In this document: positions 1 through 7,787 of the stretch, piece after piece
Numbering within the stretch: the first letter of the stretch is position 1
Layout of the letters: each line of letters opens with the position of its first letter
Assembly: GCA_946401765.1 (NCBI GenBank)
Contig: CAMIVJ010000019.1
Span: 1 to 15,855 of the forward strand
Direction: 5' to 3'
DNA from: an uncultured bacterium
GTDB taxonomy: Bacteria; Verrucomicrobiota; Kiritimatiellia; RFP12; UBA1067
DNA length: 15,855 nucleotides
Program-made: the position numbers and the translations under genes
The notes under the pieces: generated by a model
Database searches by the model: none
The model's input: only the letters and a program-made list of their open reading frames with translations
What the model was told of the DNA's origin: nothing

Positions 1-55
1 ACGTCCCGCCGTATGTGATCGCCGACAAATCGTTTGTCTCCAGGTGGATGCGCGG
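1..55. repeat. 55-bp exact direct repeat, left copy at window edge
   Basis: Bases 1-55 are identical to 84-138. The offset is 83 bp, not a multiple of three, so the fibre reading frame is shifted in this copy. The repeat begins at the first base of the window. Confidence 0.9.
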
Positions 56-1593
56 GAGAACACGGAACCCGCCGGATGCTCCCACGTCCCGCCGTATGTG
101 ATCGCCGACAAATCGTTTGTCTCCAGGTGGATGCGCGGCGTGCCGAAACCAATGACGAACCTCGCACAGTTGAGGCGAACCATACCGTTCGACGCCATGA
201 GACCGTCGGCCGTCAGCACCTTGTCCACGACCTGAAAGCCCTTCGCGTGGATGTCTGAGTTCGTGATGGTGATGAGTTCGCCGGCCGTGAGGCGTCCGTC
301 GATCGTGAGATCGCCGTGGATCCGTCCGCCGCCGTTCGTCGGAACGTAGCATCCGAGGAGGTCGGCCATAGTCTGCGGGGAGCAGGCGTCGAGATAGTCC
401 TGCATGCTGCGGTGCTTCCCCCCGCCGACGAACACGATGTTCTCCGGGTTCTGCGCGTAGAGGTAGCGCCCTACCTGGAACCACTGCGCCGCCGCGATCT
501 GGTAGTCGTGGCCAAGCTCCAGCAGCGAGAAGCGGTTCGGCAGGTAGTAGCTCACGGGCGAGAGGAACGACAGCGACGTGTAGTTCTCCGGCTGCGCGCG
601 GAGCGCGAGCGAAGTCACGTTGGTGTCCGTACCGTCCACGAAGATGAGTGGCGTGTTGGTATGGACAAGCTCGGCCGGCCATTCTTGCGCTGGCGGGATG
701 TCGTTCGTCAGCGCGACGCGGCCCACGAGGTTTGTGACGGTAGACTTCGGGCGGGCTTCAACCATTGCATCATAAACGTCAAATACGAGACATGCAGCGG
801 CAGGGCCGCCAAAGGTGAAAAAGCCGTGGATGTCATCATCATACAGGTCAAGTCGCCACTCTCCTTCTCCGTCTGGGCTAGGAGTAACGCCAAGAACCGA
901 ATACCCGGCTGGCACGCCAGAACATATCCAGTCGGTATACCCCGTGCCTGGCGCGGCTGAAACCTCCCATACGCACCCCGTCGCATCCGTCCAACGCGTC
1001 GGAGTGCCGTAGCTGCTGGCACGGACGACGGTGCCGGTGGCGGCGAACGCGCCGAGAGCGCTATCGGTGTAGTTGGTGGAGTCGGTGAGGTCGATCGTGG
1101 AGCCGAACGACCAGCCGTTGGTGAGGGCGGAGAGGTTGCGCAGCTCCACGGTCGCAAAGTCGAGGGCAGGCACGGGGAGCGGCAGGGAAGAGGGCGAGAA
1201 GCCGGGCGCGTGGGTGAGGCGGAGGACCGCCGAGGCGAAGACGTTGCTCGGCGCGCCGAAGAACAGGCTCACGCGATCCGCGCCGCAGTCCTGCGCCGGT
1301 CCGAACGTGGCCGTGATTGTGCTGCCGTCGAACGTGGCCGGCGCGCTCCACCACGCGGAGCCCATGCCGTTGGTCTGGTACCAGAGGCGCACGTCCGCGC
1401 CGTCCGCGATCGGCGGCGTGGTGTAGCCCTTGAGCGTGACGGCGAGATCGACCGTCGAGCCGTGCGGCACGGGCTTGATCTGGTGCGGCGGCATTCCCGG
1501 CGAGTTGGTCCACGCCTCGGGGACGGCGGCGCGCAGGGCGACCGCAAGGGCGGCCGCGAGGGCCGTTGCAAGGGGGATGCGGATGGATTGCAT
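1..1593 (-). CDS. Tail fibre-like protein with signal peptide (3' end missing)
   Basis: At least 531 codons, starting at ATG 1593 with AAAGGAAAC upstream. Residues 1-23 (MQSIRIPLATALAAALAVAL, then RAA) are signal-peptide-like, and the same ALRAA end occurs in the gene before. After this come beta-rich repeats, then FVGGGKHRSMQDYLDACS (about 390) and a segment near 420-470 with HGDLTIDGRLTAGELITITN that resembles the repetitive beta-helix of fibres and spikes. The region about 740-960 has lower GC (about 55%) than its flanks (up to 77%), which suggests a mosaic insert. The last 28 codons cross a 55-bp repeat out of phase, so the end at the window edge may be an assembly artefact. No stop is seen. 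Confidence 0.65.
   Translation of the reverse strand, partial: MQSIRIPLATALAAALAVALRAAVPEAWTNSPGMPPHQIKPVPHGSTVDLAVTLKGYTTPPIADGADVRLWYQTNGMGSAWWSAPATFDGSTITATFGPAQDCGADRVSLFFGAPSNVFASAVLRLTHAPGFSPSSLPLPVPALDFATVELRNLSALTNGWSFGSTIDLTDSTNYTDSALGAFAATGTVVRASSYGTPTRWTDATGCVWEVSAAPGTGYTDWICSGVPAGYSVLGVTPSPDGEGEWRLDLYDDDIHGFFTFGGPAAACLVFDVYDAMVEARPKSTVTNLVGRVALTNDIPPAQEWPAELVHTNTPLIFVDGTDTNVTSLALRAQPENYTSLSFLSPVSYYLPNRFSLLELGHDYQIAAAQWFQVGRYLYAQNPENIVFVGGGKHRSMQDYLDACSPQTMADLLGCYVPTNGGGRIHGDLTIDGRLTAGELITITNSDIHAKGFQVVDKVLTADGLMASNGMVRLNCARFVIGFGTPRIHLETNDLSAITYGGTWEHPAGSVFSRASTWRQTICRRSHTAGR
84..138. repeat. 55-bp exact direct repeat, right copy
   Basis: Second copy of the 55-bp repeat. Read on the minus strand in the fibre frame it gives a sensible segment (RIHLETNDLSAITYGGT), so this copy is the in-frame one. 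Confidence 0.9.
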
Positions 1594-1610
1594 GGCGTTT
1601 CCTTTCTTTT

Positions 1611-2942
1611 TCACCAGTCTCTGAACTTCGCGGCCGGCGTGATGCGGTAGATTAGCACGAAACTGTCGACGCTAACGTCCCAGTTGTAGTACTGGCCGCG
1701 CGGTGGCCGGAATTTCGCGCCGGCAGGATCGGGCGGATCCACGCCCGCCGCGATCGACGCTTGTGCGCAAAGCGACCGGGCGTCGAAGGGTATGGGCGCG
1801 TACATCCTCCCGCCAGAGGAGTCGAGCGGGTCGGCAAGGACGCGCAACAAGACGTTTGTGGAGAAGTGCTCGCGCGTATTCCTCTCGGAGTCCGTGTGTG
1901 TGTAGTAGAAGGACAATTCCGCAAATGCCGCTTCCAGGACAACGCGCTGTGCGTTTCCGATGGTGTTGAGGCCGCTCGCGAAACGAGTCTGCACGTAGAG
2001 CGTGGCTGGCGTGACGTGCGTTCGCTCCCAGGAGCGCGTTGTCGGGTTGGGGGCGTTCGTATACGTTTCTGCGCTCAAGCCGTAGGCAACCCTCGCGAAA
2101 TCGGATGTGGAGGTGGATCTGACGGCGCCGTCATAGCCCTCGATGAAAACAGCAGACGGGGCGTTTGACCACACGTTGACCCCCACGTCGGCGAGGCGTG
2201 TGGTGCTGCGGAGGTTTTGGTATTCGTTCGAGAACGCGGCGGCCGTTGGGAATCGGTCATTCCACCCGACTTTTCCGGGAAACGGCGCGTTCGTGTTTCC
2301 GCCGAAAGGGCTGGAAAAATCTGCCTGGCACCAGTCCAGCAGCGTCCACCTGTGGACGTTCGTCACTGACACGACGACCGTATTCCTGTCGGCGTACGTC
2401 CAGGACCAGCGGTTGGAGTACACGCTCACGGTACCGTTCGTGAGCGGCATTTCGATTGCCGACAAGCTGTTTGTTGTTGTTTCGGCGTAGTAGCCGCCAT
2501 TGGTGAGGGATGCCGTGTCGGCGTATGTGTAGACGTTGGTGGTGGTCTTGGCGGCCGGATGCGGGACGCGCACGGTCGTGAGCTCGACCGAGCCGTCCAG
2601 CCAGCCGGTGTCGTCGCGCGGCCAGCCGTTCCAGAAGGACTGGAGGGCCATATCACTCCGCCTGACCACCGGCCCCACGCCGACACGGCGCAACCGATTG
2701 CTTGTCCCAGCCATGATTGCCACTCGCTCGGCGGTCGCCTCACTCACCCAGTCCACGTCCTCGCTCCTGATGACGCGGTACTCGGGCGGCCAGCCCATGA
2801 CCACGCCGCGGATGCCGTTCGTGAGCGCCGGACGGATGAAGTGGTAGCCGGCGGCAGAATCAGGAAACACGTTCGCGGCCCGAAGTGCCGCGCCGATGGC
2901 GAGCGCGGCGGCGCATCCGATTGAAACGGCTTTCATTTTCAT
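1611..2942 (-). CDS. Fibre-like tail protein with N-terminal signal peptide
   Basis: 443 aa. The start was placed at the ATG at 2942 because AGGAGG lies 6 bases upstream; the ATG five codons earlier (2957) overlaps the previous stop and the ribosome site would then be inside the gene. Residues 1-22 (MKMKAVSIGCAAALAIGAAL, then RAA) look like a Sec signal peptide ending before NVFP. The rest is beta-rich with many T-N-G/T-N-A/T-N-T motifs, aromatic residues and few Lys. GC is near 58-62%, clearly lower than the genes before it. The C-terminus is SFVLIYRITPAAKFRDW. No family is recognised; position next to the terminal fibre gene suggests an adhesion or fibre-associated protein. Translocation across the inner membrane would be unusual for a virion part. 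Confidence 0.6.
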   Translation of the reverse strand: MKMKAVSIGCAAALAIGAALRAANVFPDSAAGYHFIRPALTNGIRGVVMGWPPEYRVIRSEDVDWVSEATAERVAIMAGTSNRLRRVGVGPVVRRSDMALQSFWNGWPRDDTGWLDGSVELTTVRVPHPAAKTTTNVYTYADTASLTNGGYYAETTTNSLSAIEMPLTNGTVSVYSNRWSWTYADRNTVVVSVTNVHRWTLLDWCQADFSSPFGGNTNAPFPGKVGWNDRFPTAAAFSNEYQNLRSTTRLADVGVNVWSNAPSAVFIEGYDGAVRSTSTSDFARVAYGLSAETYTNAPNPTTRSWERTHVTPATLYVQTRFASGLNTIGNAQRVVLEAAFAELSFYYTHTDSERNTREHFSTNVLLRVLADPLDSSGGRMYAPIPFDARSLCAQASIAAGVDPPDPAGAKFRPPRGQYYNWDVSVDSFVLIYRITPAAKFRDW

Positions 2943-2953
2943 GACACGCCTCC

Positions 2954-3979
2954 TCATGCGCGGTAGAGCTGGACGTTGGCGAAGGAGTGCAGGCGGTTGT
3001 CGCTCGTGACGGTGTTTTCATTGAGGTGGTAGAGCGGGAGCCATGTCACGTAATCCTCGCCCGACAGGTCTGATGCTGGAGGATCAGCCACGACAGAGGC
3101 GAGTTGACGGCCTTGCACAAGTCCGGGGCTTATGATGCGGCAGTAAACGTCCTCGGCGTCGGTCACGTCCGTCATCTGGTCGCCCGTCACGGAGATGCCG
3201 GCAACTGCGGCGAGCTGCCGGACGCAATAGACCTTCTCGGCCTTGAGCGCGCCGTTCGCCACGGAGAAGTACCACACGAGGTCGAACCCCGTCGGCGCGG
3301 GCACGTCGCCCACGTCCACCACGCGGGCGCGGAGCGGCGTGACCGCACGGCGCGTGGAGGTTTCGCCCTCCCCGTCCGACTCCTCCGTGACGCGCACGCG
3401 CGCGACGGCGCACGAGAAGGCGTCGCCGGGCGCGTCCTTGTAGAGCTCGGCGTCGGTCATGGAGGACGACTCCTTGAGCGCGTCCGCCACGCCCGCCCAC
3501 GCGAGGCGGCGCGCGGACGCGTTCAGGGCGTCGACGCCGTACACCTTCGCGCTCGTCTTCGCGTGGACGGTGACGGTCCACTCGCGGTAGGTGTTGCCGT
3601 CCCCGTCCGTGCCGGCCGTGCCGTCGGACTCGTCGAGGCCGAGGAGCCGCCAGCCGTCCGCGTCGCCCGCGTGGTCGCCGCCGCTCGCGGACGCGGCGGG
3701 GTTGAGCGCCGCGCACGTGCCGCCCACGTTCACGCAGCCCGTCGGCATGTAGATCTCCCACTGGCCCGCGTGGAAGCGCACGGCGAACGGCGCGAGGCCG
3801 GCGTTCGCGGGTCGTTCCGACGCGGCCGTCACCGTCAGCACCGTCCCGTCCGGCGTGATCCGCGTCCGCAGCCCGGGTCCGGCCACGGGCCGCTGGCGGC
3901 GGATCGCCCGCAGGAGCTCGTCGATCCACGTCCTGGTGATCTTGTCGCCAGGCATCAGTCCGTGCGGACACTCACTCAT
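2954..3979 (-). CDS. Unrecognised distal tail / baseplate-type protein
   Basis: 341 aa; the ATG overlaps the previous stop by 4 bp and its own stop overlaps the next frame. The N-terminus (MSECPHGLMPGDKITRTWID) leads into an Arg-rich helix (ELLRAIRRQRP), then beta-rich sequence: PDGTVLTVTA, PFAVRFHAGQWEIYMPTGCV, and an acidic region with DGDGNTYREW (about 120-135). The last third has VDVGDVPAPTGFDLVWYFSV and WLPLYHLNENTVTSDNRLH. It has no signal peptide and no enzyme motif. GC is very high (near 80% in places). Position suggests a tail-tip or fibre-attachment protein; the function is not recognised. Confidence 0.6.
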   Translation of the reverse strand: MSECPHGLMPGDKITRTWIDELLRAIRRQRPVAGPGLRTRITPDGTVLTVTAASERPANAGLAPFAVRFHAGQWEIYMPTGCVNVGGTCAALNPAASASGGDHAGDADGWRLLGLDESDGTAGTDGDGNTYREWTVTVHAKTSAKVYGVDALNASARRLAWAGVADALKESSSMTDAELYKDAPGDAFSCAVARVRVTEESDGEGETSTRRAVTPLRARVVDVGDVPAPTGFDLVWYFSVANGALKAEKVYCVRQLAAVAGISVTGDQMTDVTDAEDVYCRIISPGLVQGRQLASVVADPPASDLSGEDYVTWLPLYHLNENTVTSDNRLHSFANVQLYRA

Positions 3980-4758
3980 TGGTCATCCTCCTTTTTGTAG
4001 ATCCACGCATGTTCGCTTCCGGAACCGTCGGGCGTATAGGTCCACTTCTCTGTTAGCTCCCACGTGTTGTCCCCGCGCTCGTGCCAGCGGTCGCCGCCCT
4101 TGAACCAGTTCGCGTTGGCATAGCCGCTGAGCGTGACCGGCGGCGAGGAGAACACGCCGCAGTCTGAGGAGAACCTGGGGGAGCCGGCCTTGAAACTGCG
4201 CTTGGTGCGCGCAAGCCCCGGCGGGTTCTTGTAGATCGAGTGCTTCACGATCACGGGATAGTAGCGCACGAACTGCTTGATGCCGGCCATGTAGGCCGCG
4301 CAGAACCGCTTCGCCATCGCGTCCGTCACTTCGTGTTCCTCGCCGTCCCCGTCGGTGTAGTAGAACTTCTCGTCGTCCACCCTCTTCTCCGCGTCCGTCG
4401 CGAGCCATTTCTCGCAGACGGCGCGCACGTCTTGCAGCTTGCGATGGTCCACGAGATCGTACGTGACCTCCTCCATGTCGATCTCGACCGTCTCGCGCAC
4501 TGGCTCGAAGCTCTCCGCCGCGCCACTGTCGTACTTGATGCAGTTGATCGTGAGCCGCCCCATGCCGCCGCCGGTCGGAGTGAGCGTCGCCCGCACGCGC
4601 TCGTAGCCGCTCGGCACGTGATCGTCAATGTCCTCGTCTGCCAGGTCCGAGTAGGGACCTTCCAGCGTGACGGTCTTGCCGTCCTTGTCCGCAAGCTCCG
4701 TCGACACGCCGGTCTCGACCGCCCCGGCCTGGCCAATCTTGTGCATCGGTACAGCCAT
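3976..4758 (-). CDS. Unrecognised tail protein after the tape measure
   Basis: 260 aa; ATG preceded by GGAGGAAAGCAA, 12 bp after the tape measure stop, and its TGA overlaps the next start (ATGA). It is polar and beta-rich, with an acidic N-terminal half (SDLADEDIDDHVPSG) and a helical middle (FCAAYMAGIKQFVRYYPVIV, about 150-169). The C-terminal part has aromatic repeats (NANWFKGGDRWHERGDNTW, then ELTEKWTYTP). In siphophages the genes after the tape measure encode distal tail and tail-tip proteins, so this is the likely role, but I see no diagnostic motif. No signal peptide is present. Confidence 0.6.
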   Translation of the reverse strand: MAVPMHKIGQAGAVETGVSTELADKDGKTVTLEGPYSDLADEDIDDHVPSGYERVRATLTPTGGGMGRLTINCIKYDSGAAESFEPVRETVEIDMEEVTYDLVDHRKLQDVRAVCEKWLATDAEKRVDDEKFYYTDGDGEEHEVTDAMAKRFCAAYMAGIKQFVRYYPVIVKHSIYKNPPGLARTKRSFKAGSPRFSSDCGVFSSPPVTLSGYANANWFKGGDRWHERGDNTWELTEKWTYTPDGSGSEHAWIYKKEDDQ

Positions 4759-4770
4759 TTGCTTTCCTCC

Positions 4771-6216
4771 TCACTCCCCCACCACCGCCACGCCGTCCGC
4801 GCGCTCCGGCTTGTTGTCCTTCGTGGCGGCGATCTCCTCCTTCAAGAGGTCGATGATCTTCCGCACGTCGCCCGCGATCCCGCTGCGGCCCTCCACGCCG
4901 CTCCCAAGGCCCAGCGCGGTCAGCCGGTTCGCGCTCACGCCCTCCGTCGCCGCCAGACGGTCCGAAAATCCTTCCAGCTCGCCGATGCGCTTCTCGCGCT
5001 CCCCGCGCGCCTCCGCGGCCGCCTCGGCGCGTATCTCGTTGTCAACCGCCAGCTGGGCGGCGGCGCGGGCGTCTGCGTCCTCTTCAAGGCCGGCCGCCCG
5101 GTATGCGAACTGCCGTTCAATCGCCTTCCGCTTTTCTTCGTATCGGGGATCGTCCAGCTCGATCCCGGCGATCTCCTGCTGCTTCTCCAGTTCCAGCTGC
5201 CGGGCCTCCGCTTTCTTCGCGGCGTCTGCCTCCCGCTTCTGCTCGGCCTCTGCCTTGCTCTGCTCTGCGCGGGCATCAGCGGCCGCGCGCTCCCGCACCC
5301 CCTGGGCGACGGCCAGCCGGGCCGCCGCGGCGCGGTCCTGAGCGCCGGCGGCGCCGCCCAGCGCGGCGTCGATCTTCTCGCGCAGGACCGCCGCCACGTC
5401 CTCCGCCGCCCGAATCGCGGCCGCCTTTTCCGCCGCCCGGTCGTTGGCGGCTTTCTCGCGCCTGCTCAGCTCCTCGATTCTAGCCTCGTTCTTCTCCCGC
5501 TCGTCTCCCCCCAGCGGCCCCATCGCGTCCAGCCACGGGCGCCGCCCCTGCCGGTAGTTGATCTCGCGCCGGGCGGCGGCCGCCGACTCCAGGTCCGCCG
5601 CGCGGCTCGCCTTCTGCCCCGCGATCTGGCCCTCCCTTTCCGCAAGCTCCTTCCGGAGACGCCCCGCGCCCGTGGCGGCGTCCGCCTGGGCACGGGACGC
5701 CGCCGTGTTTGCCGCCTTCGCCGCGTACCGGTCCTCGATCTCCTGCTTGCGTTTCGCGTAGTCTTCGGACGCCGGGTCGAGCGCGGCGATCTCACGCTGC
5801 TTCGCGAGCTCCATGCGGGCGTCCTCCGCGTCGCGCCGCCCTGCCGTCCGCCGGTCGGCGATCGCGGCGCGCTCCCGTTCCAGCCGCAGCGTGCGCTCGA
5901 GTTCGGAGTTAAGCTTCTTGTACTCCTCCGCCGCCCTCTCCACGCCGCGCTCGTACCGGGCCTGCTCCAGCGTCCGGCGCAGGTTCTCCGCCTCCGTGCG
6001 GCCCTTGGTCACCCACGCATGGAACGTCTTGAAAGCATCCACCGCGTACTGGATCCCGTGGAGCGCGAAGCCCACCACACCCATCGCCCTCGTGAACGCG
6101 GCGATCCCGCGTCCCGCCGCCGCGAAAGCTGAGTTCAAGCGCTTCAAGGCGCCATCGGCCTGCCGGGTGTCGGCAGAGACCTTGATCTTCACTTCTGGGG
6201 AGTTTCCGTCCGCCAT
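4771..6216 (-). CDS. Tail tape measure protein, short, coiled-coil
   Basis: 481 aa. Residues 1-65 include VKIKVSADTRQADGALKRLN, a typical tape-measure start, and a hydrophobic helix (about 40-62). Residues 70-430 are almost entirely charged coiled coil (Ala, Glu, Arg, Lys). The C-terminus has ANRLTALGLGSG and an amphipathic helix (KIIDLLKEEI). The tape measure sets tail length; 481 residues at about 1.5 angstrom each would suggest a tail near 70 nm, which is short for a siphovirus. A coiled-coil module is duplicated (residues about 133-168 and 338-373). The start has no strong ribosome site and probably relies on coupling with the gene before. Confidence 0.7.
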   Translation of the reverse strand: MADGNSPEVKIKVSADTRQADGALKRLNSAFAAAGRGIAAFTRAMGVVGFALHGIQYAVDAFKTFHAWVTKGRTEAENLRRTLEQARYERGVERAAEEYKKLNSELERTLRLERERAAIADRRTAGRRDAEDARMELAKQREIAALDPASEDYAKRKQEIEDRYAAKAANTAASRAQADAATGAGRLRKELAEREGQIAGQKASRAADLESAAAARREINYRQGRRPWLDAMGPLGGDEREKNEARIEELSRREKAANDRAAEKAAAIRAAEDVAAVLREKIDAALGGAAGAQDRAAAARLAVAQGVRERAAADARAEQSKAEAEQKREADAAKKAEARQLELEKQQEIAGIELDDPRYEEKRKAIERQFAYRAAGLEEDADARAAAQLAVDNEIRAEAAAEARGEREKRIGELEGFSDRLAATEGVSANRLTALGLGSGVEGRSGIAGDVRKIIDLLKEEIAATKDNKPERADGVAVVGE

Positions 6217-6231
6217 TGCGGCGGCGGCATG

Positions 6232-6342
6232 CTAGAGGCGTCTCGCGACGAAGACGGCGACGACGCAGATGGCTACGAGCCACGCCGCCCACGTGGGCAG
6301 CGGACCGGTCATCTCGTCAAATAGGTCTTTCGTGCGTTTCAC
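6232..6342 (-). CDS. 36-aa single-pass membrane peptide
   Basis: Starting at GTG it reads a basic/acidic N-terminus (KRTKDLFDEMTGPLP), then one hydrophobic span (WAAWLVAICVVAVFVA) and a terminal RRL, which is a typical N-out or N-in single-pass layout. The AGGAGG upstream is about 19 bases from this GTG, which is rather far; an internal ATG would give 26 residues and an out-of-frame ATG gives only a 10-residue peptide. The span and positive end are clear, so I favour a real gene with an uncertain start. It lies between chaperone and tape measure genes. A holin-like, tail-channel or exclusion role is possible; none is shown. Confidence 0.45.
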   Translation of the reverse strand: MKRTKDLFDEMTGPLPTWAAWLVAICVVAVFVARRL

Positions 6343-6375
6343 GCCGCATAGTGTACCGCCTCCTCCTTTCATCTG

Positions 6376-6930
6376 TCAAGCCTTCAGGTCTTCAAGCCGG
6401 AATCCCTTCGCGCGGCCCGCCTTCACGTCCGCCGCGTACAGCCTCTCGACGTAGTCAAACCCGCCGTTGCGGCCCCCGCGCCGCTGTCGGCTCGCCACCG
6501 CCAGCGCGTAGACGGTCGCCACCGGCGTGTCCAGCGCCTCGCGGAAGCTCCAGCCGTACTCCGCGCACAGCCACTCCGCCAGCTCCAGCGGCCAGCCGAG
6601 CCCGTGCGGCGTGAGGCGCCGCCGCTCGCCCTCCGGCGCGGCGGCGGGCTTCACATAGGTGGCGAACGCGTCGTTCAGCACGGCCTCGACCGCCCGCGAG
6701 AGCTCCGCCAGGCCGCATTTCGTCCGCCGGCAGAACCTCCCGAGGTCCGGGTCGCCGGAAAGCACCCACGCCGCCTCCACCAGCTGCCCGCGCGGCACGC
6801 GCCGCCTGAGCGACACGCCGCGCTCGCCGAGCCGGATTGCGCCGGCCAGCGTCAGGGGCCTCAGCTCCACGTTTCCCGCCGTCCTCGTGGGCGGGAACGC
6901 GGCAAGGTGGTTTTCGGGCGGTATCTCCAT
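6376..6930 (-). CDS. Putative tail assembly chaperone
   Basis: 184 aa; ATG preceded by GAGGACGCC. No named family is obvious. It begins MEIPPENHLAAFPPTRTAGN, then an all-helical part rich in Arg and Leu. The segment LAEWLCAEYGWSFREALDTPVATVYALAVA (about 125-154) has the Trp-x-x-x-x-A-x-x-x-P pattern often seen in tail assembly chaperones, which hold the tape measure before the tube is built. The gene sits directly before the tape measure, the usual place. Many siphophages make two chaperone forms by ribosomal slippage; I see no slippery heptamer or overlapping second frame here, so it would be a single-product type. Function is inferred from position. Confidence 0.5.
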   Translation of the reverse strand: MEIPPENHLAAFPPTRTAGNVELRPLTLAGAIRLGERGVSLRRRVPRGQLVEAAWVLSGDPDLGRFCRRTKCGLAELSRAVEAVLNDAFATYVKPAAAPEGERRRLTPHGLGWPLELAEWLCAEYGWSFREALDTPVATVYALAVASRQRRGGRNGGFDYVERLYAADVKAGRAKGFRLEDLKA

Positions 6931-6937
6931 GGCGTCC

Positions 6938-7291
6938 TCAGGAGCCGGCCTGGGCGGCGATGGCGACGCTCCGCAGCCCGATGCTCACCCGCTTCACGTC
7001 CTCGTTCTGCTCGGAGACCTCCCACTGCGTGACGACGAACTGCTGCGTACCGACGGTCACCACGTCGCCGATCTCCTTGTCATCGCAGTCCGCCGCCATC
7101 ACCGCCTCGAACGACTGTTCCTTGTGCGGGTCCGTCACGTACACCGACAGGTCCGCGCCCGTCGCGTCGCGGATGATGAGCAGTTCGCCGCCGGCGGAGC
7201 GCCGGGCCGACTGCGTGTGGGTCTTCGCGACGGGGCTTGCCGTCGCGCCGGTCGCAAGCTGCGTGCCGAGCTTGTGTGTTAATGCAGACAT
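6938..7291 (-). CDS. Small beta-rich tail protein, function uncertain
   Basis: 117 aa; ATG preceded by AGGAAAATGAG. It begins MSALTHKLGTQLATGATASP, is polar and beta-rich (ELLIIRDATGADLSVYV, QQFVVTQWEVSEQNEDVKRV), and has no Cys-rich or enzymatic motif apart from a single Cys. It lies between a tail-terminator-like gene and a chaperone-like gene, which is the slot of the major tail tube protein in siphoviruses. It is smaller than usual tube proteins (about 140-250 aa), so a tail-completion protein is another possibility. Confidence 0.55.
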   Translation of the reverse strand: MSALTHKLGTQLATGATASPVAKTHTQSARRSAGGELLIIRDATGADLSVYVTDPHKEQSFEAVMAADCDDKEIGDVVTVGTQQFVVTQWEVSEQNEDVKRVSIGLRSVAIAAQAGS

Positions 7292-7322
7292 CTCATTTTC
7301 CTTTCTTGCTTGTTTGCCTGTC

Positions 7323-7787
7323 TCAGGCCGTCAGGCCCGTGACGGTGAATTCGTGCGTGACGCTCAGGCCGTCCGCCGTCTCCGTCGGCGCCGTGCCGCC
7401 GCCGCCGCGCAGCGCGAAGGGCCGGAAGCCCGCAAAGCCGAGATCGGCCTCCAGGCGCGCGGCGTCCATCTGCCACGCGCCCACGAGGCGGCAGATCGCC
7501 TCGGTCATCGGGATCACCGTCGTCGCCGCCGCCGCGGACGACGCGTTGCGGAACCACGTCGTCACGCGCACGGCCAGCGTCGCCTTATTGAGCATGGGCC
7601 GCTCGTAGGCCGGCAGGCCCACCGCCACCGCCACGAGCGTCCCCGTTGGCTGCAGTTCGGGTCCCGTCCGTCCCTCCGCCGCGTCGCCCCAGGTTCCCCG
7701 GACCACCGGCCGCCGCGCCGCCGGCACGCCGCCGAACGCCGCCGCCAGCGCCTTGCAGATGCGCTCCTCCAGCTCCGCCGCGATCAC
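7323..7787 (-). CDS. Tail-terminator-like protein (Mu gp37 position)
   Basis: 154 aa from a GTG start that overlaps the DUF1320 stop (GTGA), with a GGGGGTG ribosome site. The N-terminal helix (IAAELEERICKALAAAFGG) is followed by strands with a polar segment, VAVAVGLPAYERPMLNKATLAVRVTTWFRN, and a C-terminal part ending VTHEFTVTGL. A short helix then alternating strands ending in a fibrous strand is what tail terminator and minor tail proteins of siphoviruses look like, and the position right after the connector supports this. The similarity is structural in style only; I cannot tell a tail terminator from another head-tail completion protein. Confidence 0.55.
   Translation of the reverse strand: MIAAELEERICKALAAAFGGVPAARRPVVRGTWGDAAEGRTGPELQPTGTLVAVAVGLPAYERPMLNKATLAVRVTTWFRNASSAAAATTVIPMTEAICRLVGAWQMDAARLEADLGFAGFRPFALRGGGGTAPTETADGLSVTHEFTVTGLTA

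Noticed and set aside
84..138. Diversity-generating retroelement template/variable repeat pair in the fibre gene
   Set aside because: The two 55-bp copies are identical rather than differing at adenines, they are only 83 bp apart, and no reverse transcriptase is present.
2900..2942. Lipoprotein signal on the fibre-like protein (Cys at residue 9)
   Set aside because: The hydrophobic stretch lies after the Cys, not before it, so it does not fit a lipobox; an ordinary signal peptide fits better.
4240..6132. 630-codon open frame on the plus strand opposite the tape measure and the gene before it
   Set aside because: Its product is rich in Arg, Leu, Ala and Val with no domain pattern, and the minus-strand genes here have ribosome sites and family-like features. 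Long antisense frames are expected at this GC.
6376..6930. Programmed frameshift making a second tail chaperone
   Set aside because: No slippery heptamer was found near the end and no long overlapping frame continues before the tape measure.
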